NCBI GenBank assembly: GCA_963792075.1
Contig: CAWBUW010000012.1
Location: forward strand, 2,356,001 to 2,420,000
Direction: 5' to 3'
Length of the DNA stretch: 64,000 nucleotides
DNA from: CAWBUW01 sp963792075
GTDB taxonomy: Bacteria > Chloroflexota > Anaerolineae > Anaerolineales > UBA4823
Shown here: positions 51,215 through 60,042 of the stretch, piece after piece
How positions within the stretch are numbered: the first letter of the stretch is position 1
Layout of the letters: each line of letters starts with the position of its first letter
The notes under the pieces: generated by a model
Told to the model about the DNA's origin: nothing
What the model saw: the letters and a program-made list of their open reading frames with translations, nothing else
The model's database searches: none
Program-made: the position numbers and the translations under genes

Positions 51215-53011
51215 ATGTCTGTTGAAGATATCGTCACCTCAACGCGATCCCTTATTGACGTAGCCATGGGGCGGCAGCCCGCCGACCTGGTCGTGCGCAA
51301 TGGCCGCTGGGTATGTGTCCAATCTGGGGAAATCCTGCCCCACACGGATGTTGCCATCAAAGGCCAGCGGATTGCTTACGTAGGGCCGGAGGGTGAATAT
51401 ACAGCCGGAGAAAATACCCGGGTAATCGATGCCGAAGGCCAATACCTGGTCCCCGGCCTGTTGGATGCCCACATGCACGTTGAGTTGGGCATGCTGACGG
51501 TGACAGAGTTTGTGCGCGCCGTGGTCCGCCGGGGTACTACCGGCATGTTCATCGATCCGCATGAGATCGCCAATATTTTTGGGCTGGATGGCGTCAAGTT
51601 GATGGTGGAGGAAGCCGCGCTCCAGCCGGTCCATGTGTGGGTGCAAATGCCTTCCTGCGTGCCTTCCGCGCCGGGGTTAGAGACCCCCGGGGCCACGCTG
51701 GGGCCAAAGGAAGTAGGCCAGGCGATGGGTTGGCCCGGGATCATCGGATTGGGGGAAATGATGAACTTTCCCGGGGTTTTCCGCGGGGATGAGAAAATGT
51801 TGGCCGAAATGGCCGAAACAATGCATGCCAATAAGGTGATCGGCGGCCATTATGCCTCGCCAGATCTGGGGAGGGCCTTTCACGGGTACGTGGCGGGTGG
51901 GGCAGAAGATGACCACGAAGGGACAAGCGTGGAAGATGCTGTGGCGCGCGTCCGCCAGGGGATGAAAGTCATGCTGCGGCAGGGATCCGCCTGGCAAGAC
52001 GTGGCGGCCCAGGTCAAGGCGTTGACGGAGAGGGGCTTAGAGGCGCGCCATTTTTTGTTATGCACGGACGATTCGCACTCAGAGACGCTGGTAAACGAGG
52101 GGCACGTGGACCGGGCAATCCGCATCGCCATCGCCAATGGCGTGCCCCCTGTGACCGCGATCCAGATGGCAACGCTCAACACCGCCGACCATTTCGGCGT
52201 GTCAAGGCAGGTGGGACAGATTGCCCCTGGGCGGTTTGCCGACCTTCTCCTGATGCGCGACCTGCCGCGCGTTCAGGCTGAGCTGGTGATTGCCAAAGGC
52301 CAGGTCGTGGCGCAGGGCGGGAAGACCCTGGTCGAGATGCCGGCCTACTCATACCCGGATTGGGCGGTCCATTCCGTACACCTGAGCCGGCAAATGCAGG
52401 CGCATGACTTCCGCCTGGAAGTGCCTGGGGCAGGCACGGTTTTAGCGCACGTGATTGGGATCATCGAGAACCAGGCTCCCAACCGCCATTTAAAGCTTCT
52501 TCTCCCTGTGGTAAAGGGCGAAATCCAGGCGGATATTGGGCGTGACCTGGCGAAGATCGCCGTGGTCGAGCGGCATCGCGGCACAGGCCGCGTGCAGGTT
52601 GGGCTGGTACAGGGTTTCGGATTCAACGTATCCTGTGCTGTGGCGACGACCGTGGCACATGACAGTCACCAGATGATCGTGGTGGGTACCGGTGATGAAG
52701 ATATGGCCATGGCGGCCAATGCCCTCGTCCAGATGGGGGGAGGCCAGCTTGTTGTGCGCCAAAGCCAGGTGATCGGACAGGTACCCCTGCCGATTGCCGG
52801 CCTCATGTCAAACCAGCGCGCCGAGGTGGTCGCGCGCCAGGCGGCAACGGTATTGGAAGGCTTCAGGCAGTGTGGCTGCCGGCTCCATAACCCCAACATG
52901 CAGCTCAGCCTATCTGCGCTGGTGGTGATACCCGAGCTGCGGATTTCGGACCTGGGCCTGGTAGACGTTGCACGCTTTGAATTCATCCCGGTGGTAGAGC
53001 CGGTGCATTAA
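51215..53011 (+). CDS. ade: Adenine deaminase
   Basis: 598 aa. Converts adenine to hypoxanthine and ammonia. Matches the Ade family in order: DLVVRNGRWVCVQSGEILPHTDVAIKGQRIAYVG, VPGLLDAHMHVELGMLT (metal His), GTTGMFIDPHEIANIFG, LGEMMNFPGVFRGDE, GHYASPDLGRAFHGYVAGGAEDDHEGTS, LCTDDSHSETL. The full C-terminal beta domain is present. It begins 20 bases after the previous deaminase gene with AAGGAGG upstream of the ATG, and is followed by a GntR regulator, so the three likely form an operon. Confidence 0.95.
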   Translation: MSVEDIVTSTRSLIDVAMGRQPADLVVRNGRWVCVQSGEILPHTDVAIKGQRIAYVGPEGEYTAGENTRVIDAEGQYLVPGLLDAHMHVELGMLTVTEFVRAVVRRGTTGMFIDPHEIANIFGLDGVKLMVEEAALQPVHVWVQMPSCVPSAPGLETPGATLGPKEVGQAMGWPGIIGLGEMMNFPGVFRGDEKMLAEMAETMHANKVIGGHYASPDLGRAFHGYVAGGAEDDHEGTSVEDAVARVRQGMKVMLRQGSAWQDVAAQVKALTERGLEARHFLLCTDDSHSETLVNEGHVDRAIRIAIANGVPPVTAIQMATLNTADHFGVSRQVGQIAPGRFADLLLMRDLPRVQAELVIAKGQVVAQGGKTLVEMPAYSYPDWAVHSVHLSRQMQAHDFRLEVPGAGTVLAHVIGIIENQAPNRHLKLLLPVVKGEIQADIGRDLAKIAVVERHRGTGRVQVGLVQGFGFNVSCAVATTVAHDSHQMIVVGTGDEDMAMAANALVQMGGGQLVVRQSQVIGQVPLPIAGLMSNQRAEVVARQAATVLEGFRQCGCRLHNPNMQLSLSALVVIPELRISDLGLVDVARFEFIPVVEPVH

Positions 53012-53047
53012 AAGTTGGGGAGGTCGCAGAGAGGGGCGAGTACGAGC

Positions 53048-53770
53048 TTGAAAATAAACATTTCACAACGTTTGCACGAAACGCTGGGGAGGGTGATCAC
53101 CAGCCTTCAAGCGGGAGATCGCCTGCCGGCCGAGCCGGCCCTGGCGAAGCAGTTAGGCGTCTCACGCGCAACTTTACGCGAGGCCATGCGCACCTTCGAA
53201 ACCCAGGGATTGATCCATCGACGGCAGGGCGCGGGCACCTACGTGACCCGCCCTTCCCAGGTCATCGAAAGCGGGTTGGAAGTCCTGGAAAGCATGGACA
53301 CGCTCGCCCGGCGGATCCAGCTCCCGGTGGCTCCAGGGGAGCGGCATATCGCTTCCCGCGCTGCGACTGCCCAGGAAGCGGCCGCGCTGGGGATCGAGCC
53401 GGACAGCCAGGTGCTGGTCGTTTCGCGCGTGATGCTGGCAGAAAACCAACCCGCGGCTTACCTGATCGATATTCTACCGGAGGCGATCCTGAACGCAGAA
53501 GACCTGGGAGAGAACTTCAACGGCTCCGTCCTGGATGTGCTGCTGCGCCAGGAGCCGCCGGCCCTGGCTTCCTCGCGTTGTGAGATCACGGCCACAACCG
53601 CGACGCCTGAGGTTGCCCGAGCCATGGGCATCCAACGCGGGGACGTGCTGCTGAGTTTTGAGGCATACCTGTATTCTATTAGCGGGCGCGTGATTGATTA
53701 TTCTTTCAGCTATTTCCTGCCGGGTTATTTCAAATTCCACGTCGTACGCCGGATTGGCGAATTCAACTAA
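53048..53770 (+). CDS. GntR-family transcriptional regulator (HutC/UTRA type)
   Basis: 240 aa from TTG 53048 (another in-frame TTG at 53015 is possible; neither has an ideal Shine-Dalgarno). The N-terminal winged helix is GntR-type (LQAGDRLPAEPALAKQLGVSRATLREAMRTFETQGLIHRRQGAGTYV) and the C-terminal half is a UTRA-like effector domain (LGIEPDSQVLVVSRVMLAEN, AYLIDILPEAIL, IDYSFSYFLPGYFKFHV). Given its position 36 bases after ade, it probably controls the purine deaminase genes and perhaps the importer, with a purine-related effector. Confidence 0.92.
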   Translation: MKINISQRLHETLGRVITSLQAGDRLPAEPALAKQLGVSRATLREAMRTFETQGLIHRRQGAGTYVTRPSQVIESGLEVLESMDTLARRIQLPVAPGERHIASRAATAQEAAALGIEPDSQVLVVSRVMLAENQPAAYLIDILPEAILNAEDLGENFNGSVLDVLLRQEPPALASSRCEITATTATPEVARAMGIQRGDVLLSFEAYLYSISGRVIDYSFSYFLPGYFKFHVVRRIGEFN

Positions 53771-53780
53771 GAAATGGTGC

Positions 53781-54764
53781 ATGTCTGAAATGAAACCCCG
53801 CTCACTCGACATCGTTGTCCCGGTGTACAACGAGGAAGATGCCATCCTGACTTTCCACAAGCAGCTTATGGAAGTGGTGGATGCGCTTCCTTATGTTGTG
53901 CAGGTCTGTTATGTGGACGATGGCTCCGTTGACCGTACGGCCGCGGAGATCGAGGCCCTGGCGGAGCAGGACAGCCGCATTGCGCTGCTCCAGCTCAGCC
54001 GCAACTTCGGTCACCAGGCGGCCCTGACCGCGGGGCTGGACCAGGCTGAGGCGGATTTTGTGATCACCATGGATGGGGATGGGCAGCACCCTCCTGCGCT
54101 GATCTCAGAAATGCTGCGCCTGGCGGAGGCCGGTTATGAAGTGGTCATCGGGCAGAGGCTGAATGAGCAGGCCTCCGGGTTTAAGGCCTGGACCTCCCGT
54201 GGGTTCTACCGGTTGATCAATATGATCGGCGATACGAATATTCAGCCAGGCGCGGCCGATTTCCGCTTGCTGGCCCAGCCCGTGGTGCATTCCTTGCGCG
54301 AGATGCGTGAATACCATCGTTTGCTGCGCGGCATGGTTGCCTGGATGGGGTTTCGCAGCGTGATTTTGCCTTACATGCAGCCCGAGCGCATCGCAGGCCA
54401 GTCCAAATATTCTTCGCGCAAAATGTTTGCCCTGGCTTTGCACGCCATTTTTTCTTTTTCTCTCTTACCGCTCACATTTGGCGTCTCGGTAGGGGCGATT
54501 TTCCTGCTCTTGGCGCTGGCAGAGATGGTGTATGTCCTCAGCTTCTGGGTGACGGGCCACCAGGCCGGCCTGGCGTCTGGCTGGAGCTCGTTGATGTTTG
54601 TCCTTTTAGTGGTTGGCGGCAGCCTGATGATCACCTTGGGGATCACCGGCATTTACGTAGGCTACATATTCCAGGAGGTGAAAGGCCGCCCGATCTACTT
54701 ATTGCGCAAGCGCCCGCAGGCCAGCCAACCCGGCGATCCCGACAAAGGCCGCATCGATGAGTGA
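53781..54764 (+). CDS. GT2 glycosyltransferase, polyprenyl-phosphate sugar synthase-like
   Basis: 327 aa. N-terminal GT-A domain: DIVVPVYNEEDAIL, VDDGSVDRTAAEI, RNFGHQAALTAGLDQAEADFVITMDGDGQHPP (DxD-type site), then QPGAADFRLLAQPVV and HRLLRGMVAWMGF, followed by two C-terminal membrane helices. This is the dolichol-phosphate mannose/GtrB type that transfers a sugar to polyprenyl phosphate. The next gene (GT-C-like) overlaps it by 8 bases, suggesting sugar donor and user. A start at ATG 53790 is equally possible. Confidence 0.92.
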   Translation: MSEMKPRSLDIVVPVYNEEDAILTFHKQLMEVVDALPYVVQVCYVDDGSVDRTAAEIEALAEQDSRIALLQLSRNFGHQAALTAGLDQAEADFVITMDGDGQHPPALISEMLRLAEAGYEVVIGQRLNEQASGFKAWTSRGFYRLINMIGDTNIQPGAADFRLLAQPVVHSLREMREYHRLLRGMVAWMGFRSVILPYMQPERIAGQSKYSSRKMFALALHAIFSFSLLPLTFGVSVGAIFLLLALAEMVYVLSFWVTGHQAGLASGWSSLMFVLLVVGGSLMITLGITGIYVGYIFQEVKGRPIYLLRKRPQASQPGDPDKGRIDE

Positions 54765-56793
54765 GCAGGTGACTCTGGGTTGGAGAGAAAGGCTGGCCGC
54801 CTGGCGTGCGCCGGCCTGGGCGGCTCTGCTCTTCCTGACGGTCTTGAGCTACGCACCGCTGATCCCCTGGCTGGGTTTCTATTGGGACGATTGGCCCTAT
54901 CTGTGGTTGTATCACCTGGAAGGTCCCGCCGGCTTTGTCGATTTCGTCGCCTCCGACCGTCCTTTTTCCGCCTGGATATTTTCCCTGACCACGGCCTTGT
55001 TTGGCGAGCGAGCCCTTGGGTATCACCTGCTGGCGCTGGCGCTACGCTGGCTGTGCGGAGTGGGGTTGTGGTGGGTGATGCGCCAGGTCTGGCCTCATGC
55101 CAGGCGATTGTCTGCGGTCGCGGCGGCGCTCTTCATCGTTTACCCCGGTTTCCTGCAGCAGCCGATTGCCCTTATCTACAACCACCACTTGAGCGTGCTG
55201 GCCTTGAGCCTCTTCTCGACCGGTGGCATGTTGTGGGCCCGGCTTGACCTGAAACGGCGCTGGTGGGCCTGGGCCGGGTCCTGGCTGGCTGCCTTCAGCA
55301 TGTTTTCGATTGAATACTTTATTGGCCTGGAGCTGCTGCGCCCTATCCTGCTTTACCTGCAGCCAACGGGAGACATTCAGGATCACAAAGCGCGCCTGCG
55401 CGCCGCCTTACGGCACTGGCTGCCTTTCCTGGGCGTTTTGATCTTGTTCTTATACTGGCGCGTGGTGATCTACCAATTCCCCTCTTACCAGCCGCGCCTG
55501 GTCGACGCGCTGCAAGGGGGCGGCACCAGCGCCATCCTGGCGCTGGTAGGGCAAGCCCTGGCAGATTTGGGAAAGGTCGTGTTTGGCGCCTGGTTCCTGG
55601 AAACGCTGCGCCTGCCGTCGGGTGTATTTACGCTGGCGCTGTACGCCGGAGTGATGCTCGTGACCAGCGCCGGCGCTGTCCTGTTCCTGGCGAAGCTGCC
55701 GGACGATGCGCCTGCGCCAGCAACCAGGCAGGCAGTACGGCAGATCCTGGGCGTTGGATTGGTCGCGCTGGTGGTCTCGGGCGGGCCGGTGTGGATCACC
55801 CTGCTTCCGGTGAACTTGTTCTTCCCTTACGATCGCCTGACCATGCCGTTTATGATCGGGGCGGCGCTGGTGATGGCAGCGCTGATCGAAGCGCTCCCCT
55901 GGCGGCGGACGATCCGCAACGCGGTTTTCCTGGCGCTGGTCGTGTTGGCAGTGAGCCATCATTTCCAGAATGCCACCACATACCGGCGCGATTGGGATCT
56001 CTTGCAGAGCTTCTTCTGGCAGCTCTCCTGGCGCGTGCCTGGGCTGGAACCGGGGACCATGATCCTTGGGCAAGGCTTACCGCTGGAGTATTACAGCGAC
56101 AACTCCCTTACTGCTCCGCTGAACTGGCGTTATGCGCAGACAATTACCGGTCGCCGCCTGCCTTACCTGTTTTACAACCCAGAAGTGCGCTTAAAGCCAT
56201 CCGGGTTATTGGCATTGCCGCCCGGCCAGGCAGTGCGGCAGAAGTTCCGCTCGCTGTCTTTCGAAGGCTCCAGCTCCGACCTGGTTGTTATCTCTTATGC
56301 ACCACCTGGCTGTGTCAAAGTACTGGACGCCAGCATCCATGCCAAGATGCCAGAGCTCTCCGAATATACTTTAGCCGCCCTGCCTCTGTCTGACCTTTCC
56401 CGTATCCAGGTGGATGAGACCTGGAACGTGGAGCCGTTTGGCGGGCTGTTCACACACGAACCTTCCGGCAGTTGGTGTTATTACTTCGAGCTTGCAGACC
56501 TGGCGCGCCAGCGTGGCGACTGGGAACAGGTGGCTGCCCTGGGTGACCGCGGCTTTGCCGCCGGCGACCGCGCCAATGACCTGTCCGAATTGTTGGTGTT
56601 TGTGGAAGGTTACGCACATACCGGGAACTGGGAGCGGGCCCTGGAGCTGACAGAAGCTGTGAAGCAGGCTCCTGGCCTCCAGCCCATGGCCTGCGAGACC
56701 TGGCAGCGGATCCGGCGCGCTTTGCCCCAGGCGGACGGCGTCCAAGCAGCTTACACTCAGGCAGCACAGGCGTTGGACTGTCCGGTGCCGTAG
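54757..56793 (+). CDS. Polytopic GT-C-like membrane glycosyltransferase candidate
   Basis: 678 aa. Ten to twelve membrane helices occupy about 1-430, beginning with WLGFYWDDWPYLWLYH: an acidic pair in the first external loop is the hallmark of GT-C enzymes that use polyprenyl-phosphate sugars. The C-terminal 250 residues are outside the membrane domain, with a helical-repeat-like end (YAHTGNWERALELTEAVKQA). It overlaps the GT2 gene by 8 bases, which could supply its lipid-linked sugar. Not assigned to a named family. Confidence 0.72.
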   Translation: MSEQVTLGWRERLAAWRAPAWAALLFLTVLSYAPLIPWLGFYWDDWPYLWLYHLEGPAGFVDFVASDRPFSAWIFSLTTALFGERALGYHLLALALRWLCGVGLWWVMRQVWPHARRLSAVAAALFIVYPGFLQQPIALIYNHHLSVLALSLFSTGGMLWARLDLKRRWWAWAGSWLAAFSMFSIEYFIGLELLRPILLYLQPTGDIQDHKARLRAALRHWLPFLGVLILFLYWRVVIYQFPSYQPRLVDALQGGGTSAILALVGQALADLGKVVFGAWFLETLRLPSGVFTLALYAGVMLVTSAGAVLFLAKLPDDAPAPATRQAVRQILGVGLVALVVSGGPVWITLLPVNLFFPYDRLTMPFMIGAALVMAALIEALPWRRTIRNAVFLALVVLAVSHHFQNATTYRRDWDLLQSFFWQLSWRVPGLEPGTMILGQGLPLEYYSDNSLTAPLNWRYAQTITGRRLPYLFYNPEVRLKPSGLLALPPGQAVRQKFRSLSFEGSSSDLVVISYAPPGCVKVLDASIHAKMPELSEYTLAALPLSDLSRIQVDETWNVEPFGGLFTHEPSGSWCYYFELADLARQRGDWEQVAALGDRGFAAGDRANDLSELLVFVEGYAHTGNWERALELTEAVKQAPGLQPMACETWQRIRRALPQADGVQAAYTQAAQALDCPVP

Positions 56794-56805
56794 TCCGAAC
56801 AATAT

Positions 56806-56852
56806 TTCTTCGTGTTGTTTGGGCGGCGTAGCCGCCCAAACAACACGAAGAA
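56806..56852. repeat. Perfect intergenic hairpin (22-bp arms, loop GTA)
   Basis: Arms 56806-56827 and 56831-56852 are exact complements, core GGGCGGC-GTA-GCCGCCC. It lies 12 bases after the stop of the GT-C-like gene. Confidence 0.9.
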
Positions 56853-56910
56853 TCTTCGGATCGAGACAAAGTGAATGACAACTGTCACCTATTAACCGGA
56901 TTTTGAGCAA

Positions 56911-56939
56911 TGGACAGTCTGCCCTTCTCGGTGTATCCT
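56911..56939 (+). promoter_or_regulatory. Sigma70-type promoter for the BMP importer operon
   Basis: TGGACA, a 17-base spacer and TATCCT; predicted start near 56946 and leader of about 150 bases before the binding-protein gene. No known purine riboswitch core was found in the leader. Confidence 0.5.
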
Positions 56940-57096
56940 TAATGGGAAAACCTGGTCAGCAGGGGGGCTGTCCGCCAAGTGCAAGTTTTTCCCTGGATCT
57001 TGTGATCAGGAAAGGAGGTCGGAAGCACCCTGACTTTCATTTCGGTAACCCCAACCTGCAAGTTCGGTTCATTCATTTCATGAGAGGAGAAGTAAA

Positions 57097-58362
57097 ATGC
57101 GTAGTAATAAGATTTGGCAACTGTTGAGCTTATTGATGGTTGCCGCATTTATCCTGGTAGCCTGCCAACCGGCAGCAAAGCCAACAGAACAACCGGCTGC
57201 CCAAGCAGCCACACAGCCAGCCCCCACGCAGGAAACAGTGGGCGGCTTCCAGATTCCTGAAATTGTAGCCGGCAAGTTCAATGTCGCCATGGTGTTGATC
57301 GGCCCACATGACGATGGTGGTTGGTCCCAGGCGCACTATGAAGGGCTGCTCGAGGTCGAGAAGAATGTGCCCAATGTGCACATTGCTTATATCGAGAACG
57401 TACCTGAAGGCACGGACTCAGAGCAGGTTTTCCGCAGCCTGTCCCGCAAGGGCTTTGACCTGATCTTCGGGACCTCATTTGGTTTCATGGACCCGATGGA
57501 GACCGTGGCGAACGAATTCCCCAACACTACCTACATCCATATCAGCGGCTACAAGTCCAATGGCAAGAACTTTGGCAACCTGTTCGGTGCCATGGAAGAC
57601 ATGAAGTACCTGGCCGGGATGTTGGCCGGCGCGCGCGCCAAGGCGGATGGCAACCCGAAACTGGGTTACATGGCTACTTTCCCGATCCCGGAAGAACTGC
57701 GCCTGGGCAATGCCATCGCGTTGGGCATGAAGAAGACTTGCCCTGAGTGTACGATGGAAGTGCGCTGGATCAACACCTGGCACGACCCGGTGGTTGAAAA
57801 AGAAGCCGCAGCTTCGCTGTTCGATGCCGGTGCGCAGGTCGTCTTTACCGGTGCAGACACCCCCGCAGTAGCGGATGTGGCGCAGGAAAAAGGCAAATGG
57901 GGCATTACCTATGACTGGGGAGGCTCCTGCAAGGTGGACCGCTGCCTGACAACTCCGTATTGGAACTGGGGCCCTGTCTATACTGCCATCACCCAAGGCC
58001 TGATCGACAAGACCTACAAGGTTGGCTGGGACTATTTCGATGCAGAGTCCGGCGGCCTGGGCCTGTATGGATTCATGGAAGGCCAGCAACTGACCACCGG
58101 CGAGAAAGACTTACCTCCGGAAGTGCTCGATGAAGTCCGCGCAACCCTGGATAAGATGCTCAAGGGTGAGTTCAACCGATTCGACGTGTTCTCTGGCGAA
58201 ATCAAGGACAACAAAGGGAACGTGATCGTCCCGGCCGGGTCTAAGTTCGAGCAAAGCGACCTGGACCAATTCCCCCCTGGCGCTGAGGGCCTGGCGTGCA
58301 AGTACTGTATGTACTGGTGGGCAGACGGGATTACGTCTGAACTGCCCAAGACCGGAAACTAA
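57097..58362 (+). CDS. BMP-family ABC transporter substrate-binding lipoprotein
   Basis: 421 aa. A lipoprotein signal peptide (LSLLMVAAFILVAC) and a Gln/Pro/Ala-rich linker lead to a BMP (PnrA-like) domain: VAMVLIGPHDDGGWSQAHYEGL, FDLIFGTSFGFMDPMETVANEFPNT, AGMLAGARAKADGNPKLGYMATFPIPE. PnrA-type proteins bind purine nucleosides, consistent with the deaminases upstream. GGAG lies 10-13 bases before the ATG. First gene of a four-gene importer. Confidence 0.94.
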   Translation: MRSNKIWQLLSLLMVAAFILVACQPAAKPTEQPAAQAATQPAPTQETVGGFQIPEIVAGKFNVAMVLIGPHDDGGWSQAHYEGLLEVEKNVPNVHIAYIENVPEGTDSEQVFRSLSRKGFDLIFGTSFGFMDPMETVANEFPNTTYIHISGYKSNGKNFGNLFGAMEDMKYLAGMLAGARAKADGNPKLGYMATFPIPEELRLGNAIALGMKKTCPECTMEVRWINTWHDPVVEKEAAASLFDAGAQVVFTGADTPAVADVAQEKGKWGITYDWGGSCKVDRCLTTPYWNWGPVYTAITQGLIDKTYKVGWDYFDAESGGLGLYGFMEGQQLTTGEKDLPPEVLDEVRATLDKMLKGEFNRFDVFSGEIKDNKGNVIVPAGSKFEQSDLDQFPPGAEGLACKYCMYWWADGITSELPKTGN

Positions 58363-58381
58363 ACAAATCGATATAAAAATT

Positions 58382-58415
58382 GAGGGTTGGGAATCCAAGC
58401 GGGTTCCCAACCCTC
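58382..58415 (+). repeat. Intercistronic hairpin after the binding-protein gene (12-bp arms)
   Basis: Arms GAGGGTTGGGAA (58382-58393) and its complement (58404-58415) around a 10-base loop. It starts 19 bases after the binding-protein stop and before the ATPase ATG, matching the position of the livK-livH hairpin. Confidence 0.82.
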
Positions 58416-58428
58416 CTGCCAGGTTGCC

Positions 58429-60042
58429 ATGCAAACCGAGACGTCCCCTCAAACAGGCCCACAAGCGGAACAGCCTTATGTTGTGCAGATGCAGAATATC
58501 ATCAAACGCTTTCCAGGCGTATTGGCGAACGACCACGTAGACTTTAACCTGCGCAAGGGGGAAGTCCATGCTCTCCTGGGCGAAAATGGCGCCGGTAAAA
58601 GCACGTTGATGAATATCCTGGGCGGGTTATACCGCCCGGACAGCGGCACGATTTTGGTCAAAGGCCAGGCCGTGCAGATGAACTCGCCGCGGGATGCCAT
58701 CCGAGCGGGGATTGGGATGGTACACCAACATTTTATGTTGGTGCCATCGCAAACCGTGACGGAAAACATTCTGCTCGGGTTGGACGAGCCGCGCTTCTTC
58801 CTGCGCCTGGCAGAATATGACCGGAAGATGGCCAGCCTGGGCGAGCGCTTTGGCTTGCATGTGGATCCGCGGGCCAAGGTCTGGCAGCTCTCCGTTGGCG
58901 AACAACAACGTGTAGAAATTCTCAAAATGCTGTACCGTGGGGCCGATGTGCTGATCATGGATGAGCCGACGGCGGTGTTGGCGCCGAAGGAGATTGAGGG
59001 ATTGTTCAAAACCTTGCAGGCCATGCTGGCTGAAGGGAAATCCATCATTTTTATCTCCCATAAACTGCATGAGGTAATGGAAATAGCAGATCGAGTCAGC
59101 GTCCTGAGCCGGGGCAAAGTAACTGCACAAGGGGCCAGCGCAAAGGGGATCAGCCGCCGGGAGCTGGCTCGTCTGATGGTCGGGCGGGACGTACTGTTCC
59201 AATTAGAGCGCAAACCACAACAACCGGGGGATGTGCAGCTCAGCGTAGAGAATTTATATGCAGAAAACGACAAAGGCCTGCCTGCCTTGCGCGGGCTTTC
59301 GTTGAAGGTCCGGGCAGGGGAGATCGTCGGATTGGCCGGGGTAGCCGGCAATGGGCAACGTGAGCTGGCTCAGGTGATTACCTGCTTGAGACAGAAGTCA
59401 TCCGGCAAGGTGCGCCTGGGCAACCAGGATATTTCAGACTGCTCAGCAGGGGATGTGATCCAGCAGGGGCTGGCGCATATCCCGGAAGACCGCACCGGGG
59501 TGGGTACAGCCCCGAATTTGAGTATTACCGATAATGTGATCATGAAACGGTATCGTAAGGCGCCCATCGCGCGTGGGTGGATGGTAGATGTGATTGCCGC
59601 CACGCGCTTTGCCAATGAGCTGAAACAGAGCTATGACATCGTTGTACCAAACGTGGAAACACCGGTGCGCCTGCTTTCAGGCGGTAACTTGCAGCGGGTG
59701 ATCCTGGCGCGCGAGATCTCAGGTGCGCCGGCGGTGATGGTGGCTGTGCAGCCAACTCGCGGCCTGGACGTTGGGGCGATTGAAGGCGTGCACCGTCTCT
59801 TGTTGGCGCAGCGCGAAGCCGGAGGGGCGATCCTGTTGATCTCCGAAGAACTGGAAGAGCTATTATCCTTAAGCGATCGGATTTACGCGATTTACGAAGG
59901 CCAGATCATGGGGGAAATCAACACCGATAACATGGAAGAAAAAGCGATCATTGAAGTTCTGGGACAGATGATGACGGGAACGCCGCTGGACCAGGTCCAG
60001 GGGGTCCCAGAACAGGTTGGAGGCAGCCATGAGCAGCCCTAA
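58429..60042 (+). CDS. BMP-type nucleoside ABC transporter, duplicated ATP-binding protein
   Basis: 537 aa with two ABC modules. First: GENGAGKST, GMVHQHFMLVPSQTVTENILLG (hallmark of this subfamily), LSVGEQQRVEILK, LIMDEPTAVLAP, FISHKLHEV. Second: degenerate Walker A GVAGNGQRELA, IPEDRTGVG, LSGGNLQRVILAREI, VMVAVQPTRGLDVGA. This is the usual asymmetric RbsA/NupO-like design where the first site is catalytic. I start at ATG 58429, as upstream in-frame starts lie within the hairpin. It overlaps the next gene by 14 bases. Confidence 0.94.
   Translation: MQTETSPQTGPQAEQPYVVQMQNIIKRFPGVLANDHVDFNLRKGEVHALLGENGAGKSTLMNILGGLYRPDSGTILVKGQAVQMNSPRDAIRAGIGMVHQHFMLVPSQTVTENILLGLDEPRFFLRLAEYDRKMASLGERFGLHVDPRAKVWQLSVGEQQRVEILKMLYRGADVLIMDEPTAVLAPKEIEGLFKTLQAMLAEGKSIIFISHKLHEVMEIADRVSVLSRGKVTAQGASAKGISRRELARLMVGRDVLFQLERKPQQPGDVQLSVENLYAENDKGLPALRGLSLKVRAGEIVGLAGVAGNGQRELAQVITCLRQKSSGKVRLGNQDISDCSAGDVIQQGLAHIPEDRTGVGTAPNLSITDNVIMKRYRKAPIARGWMVDVIAATRFANELKQSYDIVVPNVETPVRLLSGGNLQRVILAREISGAPAVMVAVQPTRGLDVGAIEGVHRLLLAQREAGGAILLISEELEELLSLSDRIYAIYEGQIMGEINTDNMEEKAIIEVLGQMMTGTPLDQVQGVPEQVGGSHEQP

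Noticed and set aside
56940..57096. Purine riboswitch upstream of the BMP binding-protein gene
   Set aside because: The conserved junction and loop sequences of the purine aptamer are absent from the leader.
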